64,000 nt of DNA from an uncultured bacterium (lineage in GTDB: Bacteria > Bacillota > Clostridia > Lachnospirales > Lachnospiraceae). The stretch covers positions 1-64,000 of the forward strand of contig CAMTMP010000010.1 of the NCBI GenBank assembly GCA_947073545.1. The letters run 5' to 3'. Below are positions 42,746 through 51,390 of this stretch, one piece after another. Each line of letters begins with the position of its first letter. Position 1 is the stretch's first letter. The notes under the pieces are model-generated. The model did not search any database. It saw only the letters and a program-made list of their open reading frames with translations, and had not been told where the DNA came from. The translations under genes and the position numbers were made by a program.

Positions 42746-44755
42746 ATGATATATGCATTGGCAGGCAATCAGAACAGCGGTAAGACCACATTGTTTAACC
42801 AGCTCACAGGCTCCAACCAGCATGTGGGTAATTTCCCGGGCGTGACGGTGGATTCTAAAATGGGAGAGATCCGCGGCGAGAAGGGAAATGCGGTGGTGGA
42901 TCTGCCGGGTATCTATTCCATCAGACCTTACACCAATGAGGAGATCGTGACCCGCAGCTTTATTCTGCAGGAGAAGCCGGACGGGATCATCAATATCGTG
43001 GATGCCACTAATATCGAGAGAAATCTTTATCTAACGCTGCAGCTTCTGGAATTACATATTCCTATGGTGATCGCCCTCAATATGATGGACGAGGTGCGGG
43101 GCAACGGCGGTACCATTGATATTGGCAGGATGGAGGAGGCGCTTGGCGTTCCCGTGGTGGCCATCAGCGCGGCGAAAAACGAGGGTATCGAGGATTTGAT
43201 CGGGGCGGTCAGGGACGTGTCGTCACGGCGCATTTACCCGAAGGTGACGGACTTTTGCGAGAAGGGACCGGTGCACCGCTGCATCCATGCGGTCAGCCAT
43301 CAGGTGGAGGACCACGCCGAGCGGATCGGCATGTCGCCCCGCTTTGCGGCTACGAAGATCGTGGAGGGAGACGGGGAAATCATAGACAGGCTGGCCCTGT
43401 CCGCAAACGAGCTGGACCTGATGGAGCACAGCATCGTGGAGATGGAGCAGGACAGCGGGATGGACCGGAACGCGGCGCTGGCGGCCATGCGCTATGACTT
43501 TATCGAGAGAATCTGTTCTCAGGCGGTAACGAAATGCAGAGAGAGCAGGGAACATATCAGGAGCATGAAGATTGACAGTGTGCTCACCCATAAATATCTG
43601 GCGGTTCCGGCGTTTATGCTGATTATGCTGATCGTATTCTACCTGACTTTCGGGCTGATCGGCAGCTTTTTAAGCGATCTGTTAAGCCTTGGCATCGACG
43701 CCTTGTCCGAAGCGACGCAGCGGGCGCTTACGAACTATGGCATTAATCCGGTGGTGGAGAGTCTGGTAATCGACGGTGTCTTCACGGGAGTGGGCAGCGT
43801 GCTGAGCTTTTTGCCCATCATTGTGATTCTCTTCTTCTTTTTGTCCATTCTGGAAGACTCGGGCTATATGGCGCGGATTGCCTTCGTGATGGATCGGCCG
43901 CTTAGAAAGATCGGCCTTTCGGGAAAGAGCTTCGTGGCCATGCTGATCGGTTTCGGATGCAGCGTACCGGCGGTTATGTCCACGCGGACGCTTTCCTCCG
44001 AGCGGGATAAGAAGATGACGATTATGCTGATTCCTTTTATAAGCTGTTCGGCAAAGATTCCGATTTACGCGCTGTTTGCGGCGGCTTTCTTCGCGAGAAA
44101 GGGTGTCCTTGTGATGATGGCGCTTTACACCTTCGGGATTCTGGTGGGGCTGTTATGTGCCCTGCTCTTAAAGAGGACGGTTTTTCGCGGCAGCTCCATG
44201 CCCTTTATGATGGAATTGCCTAATTACCGTTTTCCCTCCGCGAAGAGCGTGCTGCTTCTGATGTGGGATAAGGCAAAGGACTTCGTGCAGCGGGCGTTCA
44301 CGGTGATTTTTGTGGCCACGCTGGTGATCTGGTTTTTACAGACCTTTGACATGCGGTTCAATGTGGTGACGGACTCAGGAGAGAGCCTGCTTGCCATGAT
44401 CGGGAAGATGATCGCGCCGCTCTTTATTCCGCTTGGATTCGACGACTGGCGGGCGGCTACGGCGTTGATCGGCGGCTTTACGGCGAAGGAGGCAGTGGTG
44501 AGCACATTGGGCGTTCTGACCGGTTCTTCCATGTCCGGTCTGAGTGAGACGCTGGGACAGATTTTTACGCCCGTATCGGCAGTCAGCTTTCTGGTGTTCA
44601 CCCTGCTCTATACGCCCTGCGTGGCGGCTGTGGCGACTATAAAGAGAGAGCTTGGCTCCGCCTTAAAGACGTTCGGGGTGGTATGTATGCAGTGCAGTGT
44701 GGCGTGGCTTGCGGCTTTTGTGGTGTATCAGATTCTGCGTCTGGCAGGGGGGTGA
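42746..44755 (+). CDS. feoB: Ferrous iron transport protein B
   Basis: A GTP-driven Fe(II) permease. The N-terminal G domain has GNQNSGKT (G1), FPGVTVD, DLPGIY (G3) and NMMDE (G4). The membrane part has the two Gate motifs around GFGCSVPAVMSTRTL and YTPCVAAVATIKREL. About 669 residues. The ATG at 42746 has AAGAAGG 9 bases upstream; the in-frame ATG at 42737 sits directly on that site. Iron-responsive control is expected, but no clear operator is seen. Confidence 0.96.
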   Translation: MIYALAGNQNSGKTTLFNQLTGSNQHVGNFPGVTVDSKMGEIRGEKGNAVVDLPGIYSIRPYTNEEIVTRSFILQEKPDGIINIVDATNIERNLYLTLQLLELHIPMVIALNMMDEVRGNGGTIDIGRMEEALGVPVVAISAAKNEGIEDLIGAVRDVSSRRIYPKVTDFCEKGPVHRCIHAVSHQVEDHAERIGMSPRFAATKIVEGDGEIIDRLALSANELDLMEHSIVEMEQDSGMDRNAALAAMRYDFIERICSQAVTKCRESREHIRSMKIDSVLTHKYLAVPAFMLIMLIVFYLTFGLIGSFLSDLLSLGIDALSEATQRALTNYGINPVVESLVIDGVFTGVGSVLSFLPIIVILFFFLSILEDSGYMARIAFVMDRPLRKIGLSGKSFVAMLIGFGCSVPAVMSTRTLSSERDKKMTIMLIPFISCSAKIPIYALFAAAFFARKGVLVMMALYTFGILVGLLCALLLKRTVFRGSSMPFMMELPNYRFPSAKSVLLLMWDKAKDFVQRAFTVIFVATLVIWFLQTFDMRFNVVTDSGESLLAMIGKMIAPLFIPLGFDDWRAATALIGGFTAKEAVVSTLGVLTGSSMSGLSETLGQIFTPVSAVSFLVFTLLYTPCVAAVATIKRELGSALKTFGVVCMQCSVAWLAAFVVYQILRLAGG

Positions 44756-44759
44756 CCGG

Positions 44760-45923
44760 ATGAATGCAAATCCAGAAAAGATGGAAAAACAACTTTATAA
44801 ACTGGCGAAAAAAGGAGATTTGCAAGCGCTGTCAGCATTGAACGATTATTATGCGAAATGCGTGACAGAGGCAAAGACACCGAAAGAATCGTCCAAAATC
44901 CGGCAGAAGGCTCTGAAAGCGGCACTGCTTGGCGCCGCGCAAAACAGCCCGTACTGGCTCATATGGGTGGGGGAAATGTACCGTTACGGTGTGGGAACGG
45001 AGAAAAATGAGAAAAAGGCATTTTCCTATTATGAGAAAGCGGCGGCTCTCGGTGATGTGGATGGTATTGTCAAGGTCGGGCGTGCCTATATGAATGGAAT
45101 CGGCGTTCTGACAGATTATGAGAAATCTTTGCACTTTTTTGAAAAGGCGGCGGCACAGGATAATCCGGAAGCGATGGTTCTGACCGCTTATCAGTATGAA
45201 AACGGAAAAGGCGTGGATGTCAATTTTGAGAAATCGCTGGAATGGCTTGCGCGGGCGGAGCGCAGCTGCATGCTGCGGCTGAAAGGGGAACTTTCGGAAA
45301 CGGACAGAAACTATTATGAATCGCTGTTGAAGGATGTGGATCAAAAGAGAATGCATTGCGAATCCGCTGCCTGTGTGGAGCTGGTCAGAAAAGAAGACTG
45401 CCCCATGGAACAGCGGCAAAAAGCATTTTCGCGGCTTTCGGAGCTTGCCCATGAAAAGGGCGACTGGCGCGCACAGGTGAGCATGGGAATCCTGTATGAA
45501 GAGGGGACATTCGTCGCACAGGATGAGCGGAAAGCGTTGGAATATTATCTTATGGCGGCGGAAAACGGCTCAACCGGAGCGATGAACAATATCGGCAATT
45601 TTTTTCTGCATGGAAAAGGCGTTGCAAAGGACTACGACAAGGCATTTGCATGGTATCAGAAGGCATCTGAACTGTCGGGAAATGCGGCGGCGCAGTGCTC
45701 TCTTGGGATGTGTTATCAGTACGGGTATGGAACAAAAACTGATTATGAAAAAGCGCGCTGTTTTTATGAGTTATCCGCAAAACAGGGACTCGGACTTGCA
45801 TATTACCGGATGGGGCTCTTATATGAACAGGGACTTGGCGTGGCGAAGGACAGCCGGATTGCAAAACAGTATTTTGGAGAGGCACTGCATCTGGGATGCC
45901 GGGAAGCGGCGTTGAAATTGTGA
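44760..45923 (+). CDS. Sel1/TPR-like repeat protein
   Basis: 387 residues made of about eight Sel1-like repeats of about 36 residues (for example WVGEMYRYGVGTEKNEKKAF, YMNGIGVLTDYEKSLHFF, CYQYGYGTKTDYEKARCFY). These form a superhelical scaffold for protein partners. The ATG at 44760 lies just after the feoB stop with GGGGGGTGA upstream. No signal peptide. The partner is unknown. Confidence 0.88.
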   Translation: MNANPEKMEKQLYKLAKKGDLQALSALNDYYAKCVTEAKTPKESSKIRQKALKAALLGAAQNSPYWLIWVGEMYRYGVGTEKNEKKAFSYYEKAAALGDVDGIVKVGRAYMNGIGVLTDYEKSLHFFEKAAAQDNPEAMVLTAYQYENGKGVDVNFEKSLEWLARAERSCMLRLKGELSETDRNYYESLLKDVDQKRMHCESAACVELVRKEDCPMEQRQKAFSRLSELAHEKGDWRAQVSMGILYEEGTFVAQDERKALEYYLMAAENGSTGAMNNIGNFFLHGKGVAKDYDKAFAWYQKASELSGNAAAQCSLGMCYQYGYGTKTDYEKARCFYELSAKQGLGLAYYRMGLLYEQGLGVAKDSRIAKQYFGEALHLGCREAALKL

Positions 45924-46052
45924 TAACCAACTGCAGGCTCTTTTGGGTTTGATAAAAGGCTTGCTTTTTAGAGCGCAAAGTAGTACGATAAGGACAAAAG
46001 AAAACGTTTTCCGCGCAAGGGAGTGCGGAAAGTCTCGAAAGGAAGGTAGCTT

Positions 46053-47813
46053 ATGGACTTTAATGCGGTGTATCACAGGGCAAACGACAATTACTGCTAT
46101 CCGCTTGACGAGGAGCGGCTTGTCATCAATATCAGGACGGGGTACGATGTAAAATATGTGAACCTGATTCACGGCGATCCCTTTAAGTCCGGCATTTTGG
46201 GCGGCGGCGAGAGCTGGGATGGGGAGGCGCTGAATATCCCTTTCAAGAAACGCCTGAAAAACCAGCTCTGGTGGACTACGACCATCAGGCCCGAATATAA
46301 GCGTCTGAAATACTATTTTGAGCTGCAGACAGAGGACGAGCGGTGGTTTTATTTTGAGGACGGTTTTGTGTCCGAGGCACAGATGGCGTTGGCGGGCAGA
46401 AGCAGACAGTACTTTATCATGCCGTGGATGAATCCGGCGGATATTCCGGTGACGCCCGCGTGGGTGAACGATACGATCTGGTATCAGATTTTCCCGGAAC
46501 GGTTTTGCAACGGCGACCCGTCCATCAATCCGGAGGGGACGCTGCCGTGGCGTGTGAAGGGGTCTGTGAGCAACGAGGAATTTTTCGGCGGCGATCTGCA
46601 GGGCATTATCAATAAGTTAGACTATATACGGGATCTGGGAGTATCGGGCGTGTATCTGACGCCGGTCAATGAGTCTCCCACTTCGCATAAGTATGATACC
46701 ACGGATTACACGAAGATCGATCCGCATTTCGGGTCGGAAGAAACCATGAAAACGCTGGTCAGGGAGGCGCACAACAGAGGAATGCGGATTATGCTGGACG
46801 GCGTGTTCAACCATTCCGGCCAGAACTTTGCGCCATGGGTTGACGTGGAAAAGAACGGGCCGAAGTCACAGTACTTCGACTGGTTTATGGTAAATGAGTG
46901 GCCCTTTTCCGATGAGAGCGGCAACGCGTGGGCGAAGCGGTACTATACCTTCGGATTTTTTGACAAGATGCCGAAATTAAACACCAACAATCCGGCGGTG
47001 CGGGAGTATCTGATCGGCGTCTGTGAAAACTGGGTCAGAAATTATGATGTGGACGGTATCAGACTGGATGTGGCCAATGAGGTTTCCCACACGTTCTGCA
47101 AGGAACTGAGAAGCCGTTTAAAAGCCATCAAACCGGATCTGTATATACTGGGCGAGATCTGGCATGACGCGATGCCGTGGCTTCGGGGAGATGAGTTTGA
47201 CGCTGTTATGAACTATCCCCTGGGGGAGAGCATCAAAGATTTCTGGATCGACAAGAGTCTTACCAACGAGGACTTTGAGTATACGATCAACCGCTGTTAT
47301 ACGCGCTATATGCAGCAGACAAACGACGTGCTCTTTAATCTGCTCGATTCCCACGACACGAAGAGGCTGCGCAGTGACGTAAAGAATCTGGACGAGTATT
47401 TCCAGCAGCTTGCGGTGCTCTTTGCGATGCCGGGATCACCATGCATTTACTATGGCACGGAGATTGCGATGGAGGGCGGGCACGACCCGGACTGCCGCCG
47501 CTGCATGCCGTGGGAGGAGATTGACGGAGGCGTCTACAGAGAGCGCATGGATATTATCAGGAGTCTTCTGCATCTGCGCAGGGAGGAGCCGCTTCTCAGA
47601 AACCGGGATTTCCATTTCCCGAACCGGATCAACCGGCCCAGAGTGATTGAATTTAACAAGATGGGCTGGGTGGACAATTATGTGGAGGTTATCATCAACT
47701 GCGAGGAGGAGGACATCGAGATTCCCAGAGAGGGTGAAATCCTTTTTTCGAGACATTATATTGACAATACGCTGCTTCGGAATGGTATACTGATCAGGAG
47801 ACACAAAAGTTGA
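46053..47813 (+). CDS. GH13 alpha-glucosidase/neopullulanase-type amylase
   Basis: 586 residues. An N-terminal beta domain (1-130) is followed by the GH13 barrel: TIWYQIFPERFCNG, DGVFNHSG, GIRLDVANEV (nucleophile Asp), ILGEIWHDA (acid/base Glu) and LLDSHDTKRL (third Asp). No signal peptide, so it degrades imported maltodextrins or cyclodextrins in the cytoplasm. The closest activities are neopullulanase, maltogenic amylase or cyclomaltodextrinase. Confidence 0.92.
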   Translation: MDFNAVYHRANDNYCYPLDEERLVINIRTGYDVKYVNLIHGDPFKSGILGGGESWDGEALNIPFKKRLKNQLWWTTTIRPEYKRLKYYFELQTEDERWFYFEDGFVSEAQMALAGRSRQYFIMPWMNPADIPVTPAWVNDTIWYQIFPERFCNGDPSINPEGTLPWRVKGSVSNEEFFGGDLQGIINKLDYIRDLGVSGVYLTPVNESPTSHKYDTTDYTKIDPHFGSEETMKTLVREAHNRGMRIMLDGVFNHSGQNFAPWVDVEKNGPKSQYFDWFMVNEWPFSDESGNAWAKRYYTFGFFDKMPKLNTNNPAVREYLIGVCENWVRNYDVDGIRLDVANEVSHTFCKELRSRLKAIKPDLYILGEIWHDAMPWLRGDEFDAVMNYPLGESIKDFWIDKSLTNEDFEYTINRCYTRYMQQTNDVLFNLLDSHDTKRLRSDVKNLDEYFQQLAVLFAMPGSPCIYYGTEIAMEGGHDPDCRRCMPWEEIDGGVYRERMDIIRSLLHLRREEPLLRNRDFHFPNRINRPRVIEFNKMGWVDNYVEVIINCEEEDIEIPREGEILFSRHYIDNTLLRNGILIRRHKS

Positions 47814-47835
47814 GACAGAATGGAGAGAAGAGAGG

Positions 47836-48891
47836 ATGAACGAGTTTCATTTACCCGGATGTCTGATTATTGAGGAAGGCGCCTGCGAGCGTCTGAATGA
47901 GATTTTGTCGGACTGCATTCCAAAGATCGAGAAAAAGAAGTCGGTGATAGCCACGGAGGAAGCGCTGGTTCCCATAATGAAGCCTTATCTGGACGAGATG
48001 AAGCGGGATCTGCCGGGGAGCGAAATCTATCTCATAGAGGAGAACAGCTTCGAGGAGGCTATGGAGCTGGCCAGGCACATCTGTATGGAGGATGTGGAGG
48101 TCATTATCGGCATGGGAGGCGGAAAGGTGCTGGACGTGGCGAAATACGCGGGCTTTGTAGGGAAGATTCCTTATATCTGCGTGCCCACGACCTTGAGTAA
48201 CGACAGTCTCTCTTCGCCCGTGGCGGTGCTTGGAACCGAGGGGGATGCGAGAAAGACATTAAAGTGCGCCATTCCGGCGGGGATCGTGGTGGATGTGAAT
48301 GTGATTATGGGGGCGCCCGTATCGCACTTACAGTCCGGTATCGGTGATACCATCAGCAAGTATACGGCGCTCTGTGACTGGAAACTGGACGCAGCCCGAA
48401 GGAAGGAACGGGTGGATGACTTTTCCTATCTGCTCTCCGATATGGCCTTTTCCTCTCTGTGCTACAATGAAGAGAAGTCGCTTAAGAGCAAAGAGTTTAT
48501 CAAGATATTGACGCAGTCGCTGGTGCTTGGCGGACTGGCTATGGAGATTGCGGGAAACTCCAGACCGTGCAGCGGCTCGGAGCATCTGTTCTGTCATTCA
48601 CTGGAAGAGAATCATAAAGAAATACAGATTTCCCACGGTATGGCGGCAGCGCTTGGCAGTCTGGTGAGCTGCCGCTTACAGGGACGGGACGCAGCGCGGC
48701 TGGAAGCGGTTCTGCGTGCCTACGGCATGGACATGGATCCGATGAACTGGGGGATTACGAAGGAAATCTTTACGGACGCATGGCTTAGGGCTGCGGATAC
48801 CAGAAAGGACAGGCATACGGTGTTGAACGAAACTACGCTGACAAAAGAGCTGTTTGACGGAATTTATGAGGAATTGCGGGCAGACAGATAA
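47836..48891 (+). CDS. Glycerol-1-phosphate dehydrogenase-like (AraM family) enzyme
   Basis: 351 residues of the iron-containing alcohol dehydrogenase/dehydroquinate synthase fold. It has the NAD-binding IIGMGGGKVLDVAKYAG, the VPTTLSNDSLSSPVAV loop, SGIGDTISKYTALCDW and metal-ligand histidines in GSEHLFCHSLEE and QISHGMAAALGS. It matches AraM/EgsA-type enzymes that reduce DHAP to sn-glycerol-1-phosphate. It lies 22 bases after the GH13 gene, but a metabolic link is not obvious. Confidence 0.85.
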   Translation: MNEFHLPGCLIIEEGACERLNEILSDCIPKIEKKKSVIATEEALVPIMKPYLDEMKRDLPGSEIYLIEENSFEEAMELARHICMEDVEVIIGMGGGKVLDVAKYAGFVGKIPYICVPTTLSNDSLSSPVAVLGTEGDARKTLKCAIPAGIVVDVNVIMGAPVSHLQSGIGDTISKYTALCDWKLDAARRKERVDDFSYLLSDMAFSSLCYNEEKSLKSKEFIKILTQSLVLGGLAMEIAGNSRPCSGSEHLFCHSLEENHKEIQISHGMAAALGSLVSCRLQGRDAARLEAVLRAYGMDMDPMNWGITKEIFTDAWLRAADTRKDRHTVLNETTLTKELFDGIYEELRADR

Positions 48892-49028
48892 AAATATTCT
48901 GTACAAATCTTTCAAAATGCAATAAAATCTATTTAGGAAGGGGAGAGGCCGTCTGTTTCTGCAGACGGAATGGAATTCATGCCGGCAGACTTGGAATCAG
49001 GCGGTGATACGAAAGAGGAGGTGTGAAT

Positions 49029-49262
49029 ATGAAGACGTACATGCTGGATTTAAACTCCATCGACAAGGTGAAGGGGTTTGTGAGCGCGATCGAGAAATTC
49101 GACGGGTATTTTGACATTGCCACAGGAAGATATGTGGTTGACGCGAAGTCAATCATGGGTATTTTTTCTATGGATCTGTCCAGAAAGATTGAGTTTCGGA
49201 TTCTGGAGACGAGCGCACAGATTTCAGAGGTGGAGGAGGCAATCGCACCCTACCTTGCGTAA
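49029..49262 (+). CDS. HPr-like protein lacking the phosphorylated histidine
   Basis: 77 residues with HPr fold features: the regulatory KSIMGIFSMDL segment containing the Ser46 equivalent is clear, but the G-x-H-A-R-P active-site loop is absent (LNSIDKVKGFV in its place). It therefore cannot carry PEP-derived phosphate like PtsH. Bacillus Crh is a parallel: it lost His15, kept Ser46 and acts with CcpA. The ATG at 49029 follows GAGGAGGT. A terminator follows. Confidence 0.8.
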   Translation: MKTYMLDLNSIDKVKGFVSAIEKFDGYFDIATGRYVVDAKSIMGIFSMDLSRKIEFRILETSAQISEVEEAIAPYLA

Positions 49263-49299
49263 TGGAGGGGGACAGGGAGAAACTGTCACGGAAAATGAA

Positions 49300-49340
49300 A
49301 CGGCTGCCGGTGTTTGATACATTGGCAGCCGTCTGTTTTT
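49300..49340 (+). terminator. Rho-independent terminator
   Basis: A perfect 9-bp stem ACGGCTGCC (49300-49308) / GGCAGCCGT (49324-49332) is followed by CTGTTTTT. Confidence 0.88.
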
Positions 49341-49346
49341 ATAATT

Positions 49347-49485
49347 GTAACAGTTCAGCCTTCGGCTTCACTGTCACGTCTGATGCACACAAAATGTCCA
49401 AAGTCGTATTTTGGCGCTTGCACAACTCGTAAAATTGCATACAGAGCGATTTTACTCGCGGAATAGTGTCAGACTGAGCTGTTAC
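49347..49485. repeat. 139-bp intergenic element with 12-bp terminal inverted repeats
   Basis: GTAACAGTTCAG (49347-49358) and CTGAGCTGTTAC (49474-49485) are inverted with one mismatch. Inside are GCC-TTC-GGC and a GTAAAAT/ATTTTAC stem (49429-49455). There is no open frame. The ends and size suggest a MITE-like or palindromic dispersed repeat. 49486-49605 shows only a probable promoter zone for the next gene (TATATATGCTAAGAT). Confidence 0.55.
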
Positions 49486-49605
49486 TTGTAATCTGAAATT
49501 TGGCTGCGGCCAGATTTGCTTTTCGGCAATATATATGCTAAGATGTTCTACTAAGGAACTTCTGGAGAGGGTTCATGGTACATGAAGTAAACTTGGAGGT
49601 TTAAG

Positions 49606-50328
49606 ATGCTGGAGCTTAAAAATATATCTTTTCAGGCCGAGGACGGCGGAAAAGAGATAGAAATTCTGAGGAATATCAATCTGACGATAGAGGATCGCTT
49701 CGTGGCAGTCACAGGGCCGAACGGCAGCGGAAAATCGACGCTGGCGAAGATTGTGGCCGGTATCCTGACGCCCACGGGAGGGCAGATTCTTCTGGACGGT
49801 GTCGACATCACGGAGAAATCCATTACGGAGCGGGCGCAGATGGGGATTGGCTTTGCATTCCAGCAGCCGGTCCGGTTTAAGGGACTTACGGTGAAAGATA
49901 TGCTTTCTCTTGCCGCGGGCAGGGAGACGGCGGTTTCGGAAGTCTGTTCTATGCTGTCGGAGGTTGGGCTTTGTGCCAGAGATTATGTAAACCGAGAAAT
50001 CAACGCCAGTCTGTCCGGCGGAGAATTGAAGCGCATTGAGATCGCCATGATTATGGCGAGAAAGACGAAGGTTTCCATCTTTGACGAGCCGGAGGCGGGG
50101 ATCGATCTGTGGAGTTTTCAGAACCTAATCCGGGTTTTTGAGAAGATGCATGAGGAAATTCACGGGACGATTCTGATTATCTCCCATCAGGAGAGGATAT
50201 TGAACATTGCGGATCAGATCGTGCTGTTGGCGGATGGCAGAATTGAGAAAGTGGGGAGCAGGGAAGAAGTCATGCCGGATCTTTTGGGAGCCGGGCAGCC
50301 ATGCAAGACTTTGACGGATAAATTGTAG
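49606..50328 (+). CDS. sufC: SufC-type Fe-S assembly ATPase
   Basis: 240 residues of an ABC ATPase: Walker A GPNGSGKST, QQPVRFKGLTVKDML, signature SLSGGELKRIEIAM, Walker B VSIFDEPEAGIDLWSF and the LIISHQERIL switch. The GELKR signature and DEPEAGID are typical of SufC. With the SufB/D-like gene that follows and no sufS, sufU or sufD nearby, it fits the minimal SufC-SufB (SMS-type) system of anaerobes. Confidence 0.9.
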   Translation: MLELKNISFQAEDGGKEIEILRNINLTIEDRFVAVTGPNGSGKSTLAKIVAGILTPTGGQILLDGVDITEKSITERAQMGIGFAFQQPVRFKGLTVKDMLSLAAGRETAVSEVCSMLSEVGLCARDYVNREINASLSGGELKRIEIAMIMARKTKVSIFDEPEAGIDLWSFQNLIRVFEKMHEEIHGTILIISHQERILNIADQIVLLADGRIEKVGSREEVMPDLLGAGQPCKTLTDKL

Positions 50329-50472
50329 GAATGGCGGAGTTTGAAAGTTTACACGGATATGTTTTCTTTTCAAACGGCAATTTGTGCAGGAGCAGCACAA
50401 ATATGCTATGACGGCAGGCGAAAATTTGTGATTTGAGCTGCCGCCGCATAAATGCTCCGGAATGGAGAAACT

Positions 50473-51390
50473 ATGGACGCGATACAACAGGAGTTACTTG
50501 CGCAGGTGGCGGATCTGCATGAAGTGCCGGAAGGTGCGTATAATATCCGTGCAAACGGTGAGATGGCGGGTAGAAATATCACCGCCAATATAGATATCGT
50601 AACGAAGGAAGACTGTCCCGGTATCGATATCAGGATTAAACCGGGGACGAAATCGGAGAGCGTGCATATTCCGGTGGTTTTAAGCCAGAGCGGCTTACAG
50701 GAGAGCGTGTACAATGACTTTTTTGTGGGAGAGGACTGCGATATTACGATCATAGCGGGCTGCGGCATTCACAACGGCGGTTCTGCGTCTTCGTCGCATT
50801 CCGGTATCCATCGGTTTTTCGTAGAAAAGAACGCAAAGGTGAGATATGTGGAAAAGCACTACGGTTCTGGAGACGGCAGCGGGGAGCGGATTATGAACCC
50901 GACCACTGAGATACATCTGGCAGAGGGCGCGTCTTTGGAGATGGAGACAGTGCAGATCAAGGGAATCGATTCCACGGTGCGTACAACGACCGCCGAGGTG
51001 GCAGCGGGTGCAAGTCTGGTAATCAAAGAAAAGATTATGACCCACGGAAAACAGTATGCCGAGACGGATTTCACGGTGGACATGGAGGGGAAGGACTCCA
51101 GCGTGAACCTGATTTCCAGATCGGTAGCGAAGGAGCGTTCCAGACAGATATTTCGCAGCCGCATTTTGGGGAATGCGAGCTGCCACGGGCACAGCGAATG
51201 CGACGCTATTATTATGGATGATGCCAGTGTCAGCGCGATTCCGGAATTGACGGCAAGCCATATCGATGCCAATCTGATTCATGAGGCGGCCATTGGAAAG
51301 ATTGCGGGAGAACAGTTGATTAAACTCATGACGCTCGGGCTTACGGAGAAAGAGGCCGAGGAGCAGATTGTAAAGGGATTTTTGAAATGA
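50473..51390 (+). CDS. sufB: SufB/SufD-type Fe-S scaffold protein
   Basis: About 305 residues, beta-helix-rich: GCGIHNGGSASSSHSGIHRFF, EIHLAEGASLEMETVQIKG, FRSRILGNASCHGHSECDAIIMD and IPELTASHIDANLIHEAAIGKIAGEQL. The last is the conserved SufB/D C-terminal signature. A Cys (GNASCHGHSECD) and the later HE pair could bind the nascent cluster. It starts at the ATG at 50473 (AATGGAG upstream) and its end overlaps cls by 4 bases. Confidence 0.9.
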   Translation: MDAIQQELLAQVADLHEVPEGAYNIRANGEMAGRNITANIDIVTKEDCPGIDIRIKPGTKSESVHIPVVLSQSGLQESVYNDFFVGEDCDITIIAGCGIHNGGSASSSHSGIHRFFVEKNAKVRYVEKHYGSGDGSGERIMNPTTEIHLAEGASLEMETVQIKGIDSTVRTTTAEVAAGASLVIKEKIMTHGKQYAETDFTVDMEGKDSSVNLISRSVAKERSRQIFRSRILGNASCHGHSECDAIIMDDASVSAIPELTASHIDANLIHEAAIGKIAGEQLIKLMTLGLTEKEAEEQIVKGFLK

